In this document: one piece after another, positions 35,641 through 48,169 of the stretch | Layout of the letters: each line of letters starts with the position of its first letter | Position numbering within the stretch: position 1 is the stretch's first letter | From: Nageia nagi | Lineage: Eukaryota; Pinophyta | NCBI GenBank assembly: GCA_050084985.1 | Contig: JBITNC010000002.1 | Coordinates: forward strand, 9,858,001-9,922,000 | Reading direction: 5' to 3' | DNA: 64,000 nt | Notes under the pieces: generated by a model | Seen by the model: the letters and a program-made list of their open reading frames with translations, nothing else | What the model was told of the DNA's origin: nothing | Database searches by the model: none | Made by a program: the position numbers and the translations under genes

Positions 35641-37659
35641 CTTATTTCATAATCGTTTTATGATTATTAAGAATTATTAAGATAGTTGGAACAATCTTTT
35701 GTTGCTGAGATACAATTCTCGTATTGCAATGAGATACATGCTGGCTAATCAGTTCTTACAAGTGTAACTCTAGATTTTTATAATTTATTATTGGTTAATT
35801 TGAGGTCGTTGGAAAAGGGCCCGTAGACTTAAATTCACAAGATATATTAGCTTAAAAATTATTGTAATTTTCATAATTCAAATTTAAATAGTCTGTATTA
35901 CTTTCAATCTTTTAATTTCAAAAATATAAATGAAATTTAAAAAAAAAAAACTCTCTGTTTAACTTGTATATAAACAATAGTAAATGGTAGCACTCACATT
36001 TTAGAGTTTAAGAACTATGTGCAACATTAAATTATGAAGAAATGAAGGGCAAATAAAAGATGACAAGAAAGTTTTTTCTAGGATGATCAACATCAAAAGT
36101 TTACATAGACATAATCAACAAATCAGGATGAGCAACATAAAAAAGGTGAGACAAGCAATATTAACTAGCAAAGACAAATGATATTAACATGCAAAGATGA
36201 TCGACATCAAACTATTGAGATGATCAACATAAAAAAATGATACAAATGGAAATAAAAGAGTGAGATAGTCAACATCAAGGTAAATTTAAATGAAACCCCA
36301 CAGAAAAATTAAAAATTCATGGTGAAAAACACTCCTACCTTGTAGAAAATTTGACTAAATAGAAAAAAATGTGTATTTTAATTGGCAATATATCATATGA
36401 AACAATGAAAATATTTCTATTAGAGGCTATTTCAAATTAAAAAAATATGTAAATTATAGCCCAGTATAATAATTAACAAATATTTTTTAATTTAATATAA
36501 TTGTTTACAATGTACAATGGAATTATGGATACTAACATTGTTTGTAAAAGAACTAAAGAAGATCGTTAATAATTAATATGATATAAATAGTACTTTAAAT
36601 TGCTCATAGTTTTGAGTAGTCTATGGAGAAGAATTAAAGAAGTCCCATGCTCAACTTTGAAGACATCATTCAAAGTAGTGTTGGGAAAACTTTAACATTG
36701 TTCAAAGAGGGTATGGAAAAGCCTCAACATCGCTTGACTCATTTAGAAGCTACTACAATCATCCACTATGTATGAGTCCATCTTTGTGAAACTACAATAG
36801 CCCATAATTGCCCACTTTGGACTTCACAAAATTGAGGGGCCCACACACCATAAAAGTAGCAAGAACAGTTGGTTGTAAATAGTGTTTCCAAAAAAATCTT
36901 AATCTGTATAATAATGAAATAAAATAAAGTTAGATATATATGATTAAAATTTAAATATAAAATGGATTAAATCACATTTTGCAATAGATTTCATCTTGTT
37001 TGGAATAATATTTCAATAATTGAAAGATGTTAACTTAACTACCATGAAATAATGCAATATTTCTTTTATAAATATTTCCTTTCTATAGAACCTATGTCCT
37101 ATAATCTATAATGAACTAGACTTAATATTATATGTTTGATGTTAGTTAAGTATGAATATAATTAGGTTCAATATTTGAAACACTATTTACAAATAGGTTG
37201 AAAATATGTAGTGATTTCAAGTGCATTATATACGCTTTTGAACCACAACATAGAAGATGACAATGAGGTACCTTAGCAGGAAGTATGCAGAAGAATGAAT
37301 AAATTTATCTAGCATATGTGTATTGTATACTGAAATTGAATATAGATTACAATATGTTGCAGCGCAAGGTCCTAAATATATTATTTTTGCTCTATGTACA
37401 AAATGGAGATTAAAGGTTAAAAAATGAAGTAAGGCATTTTGATGAAATTGACCTATAGAAAAATGTTAAGAATGGAGTATACGAAGTTCTATTTATATAA
37501 TATTATCATGCATGAGTTGTCATTCCAAATTTGAGTCTTGATTCTCAATGATATGGGACATCTAGCTAACATGCAAGTATATACATGTGGAAAAGATAGT
37601 TGGCATATGTAGAAAAGATTTTATACATTTGTAGATAATATATGTGTAGACATGACTAG
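35641..37659. other. AT-rich stretch without a gene
   Basis: No sustained frame. From 36080 to 36270 a GATGATCAACATCAAA-like phrase recurs irregularly about six times, possibly a very old tandem repeat. Confidence 0.4.
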
Positions 37660-38035
37660 TGGCATTAATAACTTATCTTTCATAGCTTATCGTTCATGTC
37701 TTATCATACATACCTTATCATCCATGCTTATCATTCATGCCTTGTCATTCAAGTCATGTCCTTCATGCCTTGTTCATATCTTGTTGTTCATGCCTTTTTA
37801 TTCATGTCTTATCATTTATGCTTTCTTGTTCATGCTTTGTGATTTATGTCTTATCATTTGTACCTTATCATTCATATCTTGTCTTTCATACCATGCCATT
37901 CATGCCATATAATTCATTTATGTTTGAATACTATATCATTTGTATCATACCATTCATGCCATATCATTCATATCTTGTCATTTATTCCATGTCCTTGAGG
38001 TCATGTTGTTGAGTCCATGTCATTATATTAAGTCA
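37660..38035 (+). repeat. Degenerate short tandem repeat, TTATCATTCATGCC-type
   Basis: A unit of about 14-16 bases (CTTATCATTCATGCC and variants with CTTGT, CATGTC) recurs some twenty times. Overlapping Ser/His/Cys-rich frames of 86 and 91 codons are by-products of the repeat. Confidence 0.75.
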
Positions 38036-39769
38036 ATCAAATACATTTGATGTCTGACATGTAGCCACCTTTTATACAAATAATCTAGATGATTGATGTG
38101 TGTCTTCCACCTATTAAAATAATATAAATAGCTTCATTCATGTATTTGTTTCATTTTAATCTCCTGCTTCTTATCCCTCCAATTATTTTCTATCATTTTC
38201 ACCTCCCATTTCTTGTCCCGATAGTCATTTTCTATCATTTTCGCCTGCCATTTCTTATCCATACTAATACTTTCCTTCTGTAAACTCTACTTTTTGAATA
38301 TACTATAGTATACTCATGGCCATATCTACCTACACAACCACCAAACCCAAAATATTATAGAATTTTTCCTTTTATTATCTTAATCTATAAAGGGAACTCC
38401 ATCAAAAGGATAATGCATTCCCTTCTAAATGGGCAATTGATGTTGATCTTACGGACCTCATCTATATATCTATTCTCAAGTTAAAGAATCATCTATTGGA
38501 TCGGATCTTGTATTCCTATTATGATGTACTATTTTGATTCTATTTTTAAGCTCAAGATGGGTGGAAGTTCTCTTTTTCTATCAGACTAGAGGACATTGAA
38601 TGTCTCACTCTTATACCACACAATAGGTATACCTATACAAATACAAGGTTCATTGAAAGACTTCATTCCAAAAGAATTGGAACTTCTAAATAATCAATTT
38701 GATATTGATCTAAACCCCATTCTATCTTTAACCACATCTAAATCAAGTAAAAATACTTAAATATAATTTTTCTACTATCTTAAATTACACTTTTTCAATT
38801 TTTTACTTTTTGTCCCTTTATGTTTGTTGTTCAAGTGCTTTTGAAAAATACAATTGGGGAAGGAAAGTCCACACTATTTAGAATGAATTTTTTCAATTAG
38901 TAGTGGAATTTTTTGCAATTCATCTTATCCTCCTAGGAAGGTTCATTGATATGCCTATTTAGGTTCTTCACTACATGGAAATTTTATGACATCATATTAG
39001 ACTCCTTTTTATTTTCTGTTTAAGGTATTAAAAGATCCACTTACACCTTATCATAAGGTGTTCACTTTTTAGTAATTTTTTAGTATTAAAAGTTCATGAT
39101 TCATGATATTATATTAATTCCATCTTTTCTTATAAATTGATATATCTTTTAAAAATGTCATCTATATGGGTATATGTTTCTTTCATGCCTACCATGATAT
39201 CTTCCTCACTATTAAAGAGAGAATTTTTCCATCAATCCTTCAAGCCAGAAGATAAGATATTTTCCTTAATTTGTCAATGTTGTAGCCCTAGGGATAACCA
39301 AGTCAAAAAGGGAGTATGGAAGAAACATCAAACCATCAACATTCATCAAATATCAAGGAGGTATATCTAGAATTTAGACATATATTTTCTTAATTATCTA
39401 TCTTTATTTGGATATGCAATTCTCAATTCTTAGCATTACATATAAAATGACAAGTAAATTGCGAATACCTATAAATGATTTTCTATTATCATTATAATAT
39501 CATTTTTAATGCATTTATAAAAGAAAATATTTAAATAATTTGAATATCAAAAATGAATTAACAATATTAATTATCATTAATCCTGATTATATAAAAAAAT
39601 ATATATTAAATTGATCATTATCTTCTTATCATTGTGTAATATCGATTATCACTCTTTTTATTTCTTTATGAGGAGCATGGCATGGCATTCCATTAACCTT
39701 GTTTTTTAATAAACAGTGTTCATAACTTTTTAATATGAATGTTTTCCAACATAAGAATCGGAAGATTGA
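38036..39769. other. No gene recognised
   Basis: AT-rich, stops in all frames. Nothing beyond a 77-codon chance frame at 39137. Confidence 0.4.
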
Positions 39770-40320
39770 TTAGGTGTTTGAATTCATAGTATCGGTATCG
39801 TTGGGAACGGTTAGGGTTGAGTGGATGCTAACAGTCAAATCCGTCAAAATTCTTTTGGTTTAAGTAGAAGACACAGATTGTCAGCTGATCACAAGCTGTG
39901 GCGAAGTGATCTTACTTTTGAGCCAACTGAAAATGGCTGCCTCCCATTTCCCTTATCCATTTATCCTGTCTACGTGTATTCCCATTTAATTTTTTTCTTG
40001 TGAAAAGTGTAGAAATGACGTTTAGCAGTGCAATGGTGGCAGTGGGACAACCAACGCAATGTTTGGTGGATTGCAGGAAGAGTAGTTTCTTGAAAAGCTG
40101 GGATTGTCTCCATCCAAGGTGAGGAGTTAGGAGGCAGCCTGACCTCATATTATAAACAGAAAGCCAAAGATAAGGAATATCAACTCTGAGTTGAATTGAC
40201 TAATGGATTGTGGCAGTTGTGTATACTTCACTTCCAGCAATGCTATTGTTTAAATGGTATAGTTAAGTGTTTCCTTCGCCCTTTGCTCGGAAAAGGATAA
40301 ATATAAATGAGTGAAGTGAA
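39770..40320 (+). pseudogene. Degraded second copy of the 35100-35640 island sequence
   Basis: Aligns with about 35100-35640 in the same orientation. Shared blocks include CCCTTATCCATTTATCCTGTC, AATGGTGGCAG, TTGTCTCCATC, AAGGTGAGGAG and GGCAGCCTGAC. Identity looks like about 75%. The small ORF is frameshifted after MVAVGQP, and the GTAATT donor-like site has become GGGATT. CpGs are largely lost. The termini are not TG...CA and no primer site follows the first copy, so I prefer a duplicated host-type sequence over a pair of LTRs. Confidence 0.5.
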
Positions 40321-41441
40321 GGAACTCTGCCTGAATTCCTTCTTTCCATTTGGAGAAAATAAAAATTAAAATATTTCTCATTTCTATTTCTATTTGGTGA
40401 GAATAAAAATAATGTTTGGAAGTGAAAAAAAAAAGTGATCGGTGTTGTTCTCAGGGAAAAGGCACGATTTATGACATTTTTAAGATAATTTAGAATGCTT
40501 TTAGATAAATAGGATGAAAATACGATTGAAGATGAATATATTTTATGTAAATTCTTTGTACTTTTAAACTTAGAATATTTAATGTGTAAAATGAAAAATA
40601 TGGTGTGAATAAATTAAATTAACAATAAATGAATAATAAGAGAAATTAATAATAAATAATAATTATATTATTTTTTGTATTTCAAAAAGAGAAAAAAAAT
40701 GGTATTTATAAAAAGATACAAGATCAAGGTAGATGAATATTTTTAAAAAGAAAAAAAAATAGAAGCAATAAAAAAGATGAATACTACATTACTTATGATA
40801 GAGGTAGGATGCCTTTTCAAATCAATTATAAAAGTATTGATTTTATTCAAGAATTTAAAAAAAATAAAAAATAGTAATATTGATGTTTTAGTTAGAGAAA
40901 GAGTGTTTGTGAAAATTTTCAAGTGTGACAAAGAGACTCAAATTCAAAAGTCTTCCCTTACATGTTGGTAATATGTTGCAAAGCTCAGTTGAAGGTATCA
41001 TGCCAGATTACTCTCACAAATGTATACAATGATGGGATTACCCAAAAAAAAATACAATTCATTTCTACTATTTATTGTTAGTTTTGTATATTATTATTAT
41101 GTGTTGTATCATACTTAAAATTATATTTTAGTTGTAGTGATGGTAGTTTGTTGTTAATAGAGATAATGGGATATCATGAGATAAAAACATATATGGTATA
41201 TATATTTCACTACTTTAGTATATTTTATAATTATTTATAATATTTTTAAGAATATATGTAGTTACATAAATTTTATTTATGTAATAACTTATAATCATTA
41301 AATGAACATTTTCATATTATTTCGTATATCATTATTATCAATACAAATTTATTATAATTTATAATAGTGGACTAATGTGTATCTTATTTTTTATATGATG
41401 TTTGGTCCAAGGTGTGGATGTCAACCCAAGCAATGGGTTAG
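40321..41441. other. AT-rich stretch without a gene
   Basis: No feature seen; short frames at 40743-40971 are AT-rich chance ORFs. It ends at the insertion site of the large gypsy element. Confidence 0.4.
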
Positions 41442-41448
41442 TGCATGG
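41442..41448. repeat. Left flank repeat TGCATGG of the large gypsy element
   Basis: TGCATGG abuts the LTR here and recurs at 61087-61093, one base beyond the other LTR. It is probably the target duplication, with the exact ends blurred by small indels. Confidence 0.6.
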
Positions 41449-43066
41449 TGATGAGTCTTAGTAATTACCTAGTTTTTGGCATAGTTCAATGGTTCATTTT
41501 GTATATTTGGATATTATGGGATGGATTAATTGTAACTGTTGGACTATTTAGTTGCTTAATATATGGCTAAATGCATACTTTCCTTATATTAGTATTTTGT
41601 GCATACTAATTCTATTTTGTGTGTTTGTGTGAACCAAAATGCTTCTGTTTGCTCCATGAAATGATGGTTGATAACTTGTATGAGTTGTAAGTATTGGAGG
41701 AAGTATTCTGAATAGATTTTGCACTTATATACATTATCCGAAGCTCAACTTCAAACACATTGGACACCTCATTTGGTAAAGTAGAATTATGTTATCTAGA
41801 GCTTTTGTTCTAAACTTGTCTGAAGCTCCTGTTCTAAACTTGTTGGGAGCTTCTATTCTAGAATCAACTGAAGCTTCTATTCTAGACTTTTCTGGAGCTT
41901 CTATTTTAGACTTGTTCGAAGCTTCTATTTCAGACTCATTTGAATCTTCTATTTCAGACTCGTCCAGAGCTTCTATTTTAGACTCATTCGGAGCTTCTAT
42001 TTTAGACTTGTTTGAAGTTTTTATTTCAAACTCGTCCAAAGCTCCCACTCTAGACCCAAAATTAAGAAATTGACCATCATTATTGACTATATTACCAATT
42101 TTATTCCAACCTTGTATGATCCAAATATTTACATAATGTGAGCTACTCCAAATATATTTTATAGAAGCATGACTCCAACATATTAGATATAGTCAGATAT
42201 GATTCTTATTTTATGGAGTATGTTTGACTCCAAATTAGGCATAATAAACTACTTATGATGTAATTAGGATAGTGTTGACTCGTTGGGATGAGCCACTCTT
42301 TATTTTAAGAGATTGCAGCTCTCCTTAGATAAGATGTGGGCACCATTAGCATGTTAATTTTAGTGTTAGCTAGTTGGTAGAATAAGTGATTCTATTTTCT
42401 ATAATAAATTATTGTTATTCTTAGCCAGCCTATTATTAAACAATGAAGGATATTTAAACCTCAGTTGTTGATGGTAGAAGGGATTAGAAGATTAAGAAAA
42501 TATTGTGTGTAGATTATTTAGAATAAAAACTTTGTATTAGATTCATCAAGCATATTCTTTCCAAGATAAATTGTATGCAATAATAGAGTGATTTGTTAAA
42601 AGTTTCCAATTCTAAGTTCTTCTAAATCTTCCACCAAGAGGAACAAGGGCCTACTCCAAATGGTAGAAGACTCTTTTATTTTACTATTCTTCTAATTCAA
42701 GTGTGAGTTTATATTCAGTGTGATAATTTCAAGTGTATATTTCTTTCAGTATTTAAGATTCTTGTACTTTCAATTTTGTAACTTTCTATTTTGCATATTG
42801 GCTTTCTGCAATGTTTAATTAAAGTAGATATAGCTACGAAAATAGAGTTCAAACATATAGCCTTGAACACTATATGAATTGATTAACTAAATGAAGGAGT
42901 TAGATATTATCTTCTAAGAGTAGTGATATGGAACTAAAATTTGCCCTGAGTGTTGGAGTACCAGCTCTATGAGTTAACTAGTCCCTTCATGATAATAGGT
43001 GAAAGGATCACTAAGGGAAGGGTAGTGATAGCCCTGGTGAAATTTGGAATACCATTATTTAGCCCA
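41449..43066 (+). repeat. 5' LTR of the large gypsy element
   Basis: Matches 59454-61085. It contains the 24-bp minisatellite at 41807-42058 and a TATTTAAACC box at 42451-42460, the likely promoter. Confidence 0.88.
41807..42058 (+). repeat. 24-bp minisatellite in the 5' LTR
   Basis: Ten and a half units of 24 bases with consensus like GCTTCTATTTTAGACTCGTC. Because the period is a multiple of three, a frame stays open on both strands (repeated 8-residue phrase like ASILDSFE). I regard those ORFs as by-products. Confidence 0.93.
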
Positions 43067-43072
43067 TAATTT

Positions 43073-43091
43073 TTAGCATTGTTGCTAAGGA
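43073..43091 (+). other. Decayed tRNA-Asp-type primer binding site
   Basis: TTAGCATTGTTGCTAAGGA matches the Athila/Tat primer site TTGGCGCCGTTGCCGGGGA with only transitions (C to T, G to A) at its differing positions. It sits six bases after the LTR. Confidence 0.75.
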
Positions 43092-43281
43092 ATGGTGTTA
43101 ATTGAACTATTCTTGCACTTCTTAAGTATAGGGGACTTGATAGAGTCAATAAGCAATCAGATTCTATCTTGGTTCTTAAATTCTTCATAGAATGAGTGTC
43201 CCCAATAACCTATATTAAGAAATTATAGTGAACTATTATCTAAGTTGTGATAGATTGGTGTATGTATTTGCTTGAGAATGT

Positions 43282-45411
43282 ATGAATATATCAAGGGATG
43301 ATAAAGGAAGATTTTTTAAAGGAGATAGTAGTAAGAAAGTAGTTGTAGGAAAATCAATCAAAAAAATACAAAAAAATCCCCCCAAAACTAAAAAGTTGAG
43401 TTCAAAAGAGGTTTTGGAAGAAAAGGGAAGTTGTATAATTATCAAAGAACATCAAGTGGAGCAACCAAAAGAAACTAGCCTAGAGCCTATACCTATGGAA
43501 GAATTGGAAGAAATTGATCCAATAATTTTAGAAGAGGAGGTAGACTATACTCTAGAATCTAAGTACCCAATCATTGCAAAAGAGATAACTTTCATTAGTC
43601 CATCATCACCACGATTTCTAAGATTCTTAGATTCACCTAAGCAACATAGGAGATTTATTGATAAATCCCCTCCATTTCCTATTCAGTTTGCAAACTTAAC
43701 TCTCTAAATAGAGATAGTTGAGCCTGCTTTAAATACAATCACTACTACTCTTCATCTATCCATCTATTTCTCTAATACATCTTTACCATTACCTATTACT
43801 CATGTTCATCCTCTTACCAATGAAAGTGATTCTGAAGTAGAAAAAGGAGTAGCCAAGATACCCTTCCATATTTATTACAACAAGAGGAGATTACTAGAGT
43901 TTGAGCAAATAAAGAAGATATATACTAATCCACTTGCCAATATGTCTAGAGGAAGTGGTGGTTCTGGAGTGGTAGCTACTAATCCCTCTACTTAAACATT
44001 CACTTATCCCATAAGGATCACTATAGGGACTCAAGATCTTATGAAGAACATTTCACCATTAGTCTTACCTACCTTTCGAGGTCTTTCCAATGAGGATCCA
44101 TATCAGTTTTTGTTTGAATTTAAAATATTGTGCAGAACTTATGACTATGAGATGGATGAATAAAAATTAAAACTTTTTCTATCCACTCTAAAGGATAATG
44201 CAATGAGGTGGTTCATGGGACTTCCTCCAAATTCCATCACCACTTGGGATGAAATGGAGAAAGCTTTTTTGAAAAAATACCAAGAATACTATTGATTCAA
44301 AGATAAGAAAGATGAACTATTTTAACTCAATCATGTAGCATCAAAAAGCCTTGAAGATTACCTTGATAGATTCTTATTTTTTTAGAAAAGAGTTGGCACA
44401 ACCATGGATCCTGAATTCTCCAAAACCATGTTTTTAAGAGGGATTTTGGATTCCACATTAGAAGTCCTAAATTTGATGGGAAAGGGTAATGTCAATAAGT
44501 TAACTCTTGAGGAAATTATGGAACTCTACAAAAACTATTCAAGGACTAGATCATGTAAGAGAAGTGATAGGTTTCAGAATGATGGTCGAGTAGAGACTAG
44601 ATTGGCAAGTGAAATTAAGGAATAATTTGCAAACTTCAAGATTGATGTTTTATTTGAATAAAGTTAATTGAAGGGAATAATAAATAAACTAAAGGAGGTT
44701 TCGGATTCTCTTCAAACTATGAATTCAAAAAAGGAGACCACATATGAGTTTTCAATAAGGTATTATCCTAGGTTCCAAAAGAAACATGCTCTACATGAAT
44801 ATCCTCTGAACACTACCCATATATGTAGCCTATGCAATAATGACCATACAACAAATGATTGTGACTATTTAATGATAGCACAAATGTTTGTAGTAGCTCC
44901 AAACTTGAACATGAACTATATGGGAGCAATGGGGCCTAGGGGAAATATTAATTTCCAAGGGAATCCAAACCCCCATTTTTCTAGACCAATGAATCAAAAT
45001 TGATGGAGCATGTCACCATATTCCCCATGGACGGTAACTCAAGATTGGAAAGGTTATGGATGGGATCCTTCATAATGGAATCCATAATGGTAGCATTAAG
45101 TAGGAAAAATTTAGTAGAACTAGAGTAATCATCTAGTACAAGGATAGAGAAGGTAAAGTTTGCTACCACCACCATTTAATTAACAATAGCAAATGAATCA
45201 ACAGCAAGAACCTCCAAAGCAACCAGCTCTTCTAACCCAACATGTTTTGAACCCAAATAAGAACAAGCAAGCTCCAACACCTACTTATCAAATTGATCAA
45301 GAAGACACTACATCAATAAATGCTATCCAATATAATGAAATTGAGCTTTGATCTAGTAAGAAATTGCTAGATCCTCTACCTCATATCATCATAGAAGTTG
45401 AGGTGGATATC
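43282..45411 (+). pseudogene. Gypsy gag (outer element), interrupted by the nested element
   Basis: A single frame from ATG 43282 with several stops. An acidic/basic N-terminal extension (KKIQKNPPKTKK, PMEELEEIDPIILEE) of about 240 codons precedes the Gag domain: PTFRGLSNEDPYQFLFEF, then LFLSTLKDNAMRWFMGLPP, WDEMEKAFLKKYQ and DYLDRFLFF (44060-44400). A zinc-finger-like CSLCNNDHTTNDC lies at about 44828-44866, the short CxxC-H-C form typical of Athila/Tat gags. The frame is cut at 45411 by the chromovirus insertion. Role: particle assembly and RNA packaging. Confidence 0.82.
45407..45411. repeat. Left target duplication of the nested chromovirus (ATATC)
   Basis: Pairs with ATAGC at 52282-52286; four of five bases match. 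Confidence 0.7.
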
Positions 45412-46532
45412 TGATCCAAAATTTGGATCCCTTTAACATTTAGTAATCTCCATTTTAGTGTGTTCATTGTGATCACCTTGTCTTCAACTTTTTGATGCTT
45501 CTTTCAGATCATGAATCCGAGTTCGTATGTGGAAGATATGATATTAATACCGTTTGTGTATTTTGAGAAAAAAATTAAAAGGATTAAAATAATAATAATA
45601 ATAATAATAATAAAATATATGTTGGGTAGCCATTGTAGAGGGGACTCACCTGCCATCGTGAAGGCCTGCATGGAGTATCACATGGAGGTGAAGAGGTAGG
45701 TGAAAGAGGGGCCCGCACACCTAACGTTTGACCACCAGCCAAGCCGCCCATGCCCCCATTTGACTGCCAGCCAAGCTACCATGTTTGGAGACCGCTAGCC
45801 TACCAGCCAAGCTACCCATGAAGACCACCAGCTACTAGTCAACAGGAGGTTGACTTCCTCTAAGCCTGCCACATGTCATCACCATAATGCACCCACCTAA
45901 TTTTAGTTTTTTTTATGTATTTTTAGTGTTTTCAAAGGTTTTGGTGATTTTATCTTGCCTAAGATCCTATTATTAGGCTGATTTAATTCTGTAGGCCTAA
46001 AATAATCCAGTGAGCATATTATTTTGATTTTAGAGCTCATTTTGGGGAAATTGTTACAACCATTTGAGCCCAAATTGGACATGAAGATCAAGGAGGCTAA
46101 TGGGTATCTGAAAATAGGTTTTGTATTAAATTTCCTAGTTGTAAGACTCTCTAATTTTAGCCCCCAAAATTGTATAAAAAGGAGAACGAATTGGAGGGAA
46201 AGGGAGGAGGATTTCAAGAAAGTTATTTTCAGTTCTTGTGATTTTTAGAGCTGTGAGTGTGTTATGAATGTGAGAGGAGGTTTTGAAGGACCATGGATGC
46301 CTTGTAAAGTGATTCTACCCATTGATAGTAGAGAATTTTTGAGCTGGACGTAGCCCACATCGAGTGAACCAGGATAATTTTGCTTGTCTCTTTCTATGGT
46401 GAATGCTTTTCTCTTCTCTATGTTCATAAAATTGGCTCCTAATTTTCCTTTACAAGCACTTAATTATTTTAAGTGTGAATTGATCCTAAGAAAAGGTTAA
46501 ATTGAAATTTTAATGTTATAGTTTATGGATCA
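45412..46532 (+). repeat. 5' LTR of the nested chromovirus
   Basis: Starts TGATCC, ends GGATCA. Carries an (AAT)n run near 45588-45612 and a TATAAAAAGG box at 46173-46182. Confidence 0.92.
46173..46182 (+). promoter_or_regulatory. Predicted TATA box of the chromovirus promoter
   Basis: TATAAAAAGG lies about 360 bp before the LTR end and is conserved in the other LTR at 51919-51928. Confidence 0.6.
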
Positions 46533-46536
46533 AGTT

Positions 46537-46548
46537 TGGTATCAAAGC
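46537..46548 (+). other. Chromovirus tRNA-iMet primer binding site
   Basis: TGGTATCAAAGC differs from TGGTATCAGAGC at one position and follows the LTR after four bases. Confidence 0.88.
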
Positions 46549-46718
46549 AGTTGAAATCATTGGGATAACCTATATTTTTGAGATTATTGTTGGTGTTTGG
46601 AAAGTGTTCTTGCATGTATACCAAGTCACAAAGTAAGAAAGGAGAAGGAGAATTTGTGGAGGAGGATCCAAAAATTGGTTCTAGATTTTGGCTAAAGAAG
46701 TAAAGAGAGCTTGGAGCC

Positions 46719-47700
46719 ATGGCCAATGAAGGAGGGTCTAAGGTGGAAAAGCAAATTGCTGATCTCTCCACAATGTTCTAGAAGATGTCTCTACAATTCC
46801 AACACTTTCAAGAACAACAATACAAGAAAAATGAAGGTGAAACTAGTGAAGGTAATAAAATTGACAATGATGTTACACATAGTGTTTTTCAAAGTTCTCC
46901 TTTGAAATTGGAAGTTAAATTTGATTTGCCTATTTTTATTAGAGAAGTGAATGCTGAGAAGTTAGACTATTGGATTAAACAAATTGAGGTATATTTTAGA
47001 ATTCAAAGAATTGTTAGAGATGAGGATAAAATCCAATTAGCAACTCTTAAAATGAGTGGTAATGCACTTGTTTGGTGGGAAAGTTGTTTGTAAAGTAAGA
47101 ATGAATCAATTCAAACTTGTATTACTTCTTGGACCCATTTTGTATAATTGCTTAGAGATCAATTTTATCCTTTGGGTTATCGACAAAAGGTAGTCATGGA
47201 ATGGCAAAATTTTTGTCAAGGCAAAGGGCAAAGTGTGCAAGAGTACACTATGGAATTTTGAAGAAGAGCTGCAATGCTAGGTATTCCTCTTAATTCCCAA
47301 GATACTCTTCTTAAGTATATTGGTGGTTTGCACAATTATTTAAGGCATACAATATTGATGTTTGATCCAAATGATTTGGATAAAGTTTGTGTACAAGCCA
47401 CTCACTTAGAAGAAAGGGGAAATTTCGTTAAGGATGGGAAAAAGAAAAATGCTTCCAATAACAATAGTAATAATGATTCTGAAAAGAACAAAGGAAAAGG
47501 GAAAAAGAAAACTATATCTACTACACAAAAAGAGAATTCTAAAGATGTATGTACACATTGTCAAAAAGAAGGTCATTTAGAGGCTAAATGTTGGAAATTG
47601 CATCTTGAATTACGCCCTAAACCTAAAAGTCAAAAGAAGCAAACAAATACTATTACTAAGGAAATTGAAGATGGTTCAGATGTAGATGAGAAAATGGCAT
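46719..47700 (+). pseudogene. Chromovirus gag
   Basis: ATG 46719 gives MANEGGSKVEKQIADLS. The Gag core follows: KFDLPIFIREVNAEKLDYW, IQLATLKMSGNALVWWES, LLRDQFYPLGYRQKV, W-NFCQGKGQSVQEYT and LPLNSQ-type sequence. A CCHC knuckle CTHCQKEGHLEAKC sits at about 47551-47592 after a Lys/Asn-rich linker. Stops fall near 46779, 47091, 47145 and 47260 within one frame. The protease continues in the same frame. Confidence 0.85.
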
Positions 47701-48104
47701 GTATGGTTTTTCATAATACACCTAGCGAAGATGAGGAAAAGAAGAAAATTGAACTTTTTCACATCAAGGTGCAAATTAAGAAGACTAGGATTGATACATT
47801 GTTTGATTTTGGATCTCAAGCTAACTTAATTGCAGAAAAGTATATCAAATCACTTGCACTCACTACTCAACCTCATCCAAACCCATATCCATTGGGATGG
47901 GTTAATAAAAATTCCAAGTTAAAGGTAACACAACAATGCAAGTTGCAATTTGGGATTAACAGAGAGTACACTGGTGAAGTTTTACTTGATGTTGTTCCTT
48001 TGGATATTTGTGGGATTATGCTTGGTAGTCCTTATCTATGGGAAAGAGGTGCTTTATTTTATAGAAAGGAAAACAAATATAGACTCATTAAAGATGGAGT
48101 TTAA
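47701..48104 (+). pseudogene. Chromovirus protease
   Basis: Continues the gag frame. The active-site region reads TLFDFGSQANLI, so the catalytic D-S/T-G has become DFG (Ser to Phe by one base). The downstream hydrophobic strand CGIMLGSPYLWERGA matches the family layout. The frame ends at 48102-48104, and the RT frame takes over after an A-rich run at about 48125-48139. Confidence 0.8.
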
Positions 48105-48169
48105 TACATGGTTAGTGCTCATCAAAATAAAAAAAAAGGATATTTCTTTAATTACTACATGAAAAGCAA

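Noticed and set aside
35100-40320. The duplicated island segments as an LTR pair
   Set aside because: No TG...CA ends, no target duplication, no primer site after the left copy, and the interior lacks any retroelement domain.
41734-42073. Open frames of 94-104 codons on both strands in the LTR (also 59794-60188)
   Set aside because: They are by-products of a 24-bp tandem repeat whose length is a multiple of three; both strands are open for the same reason.
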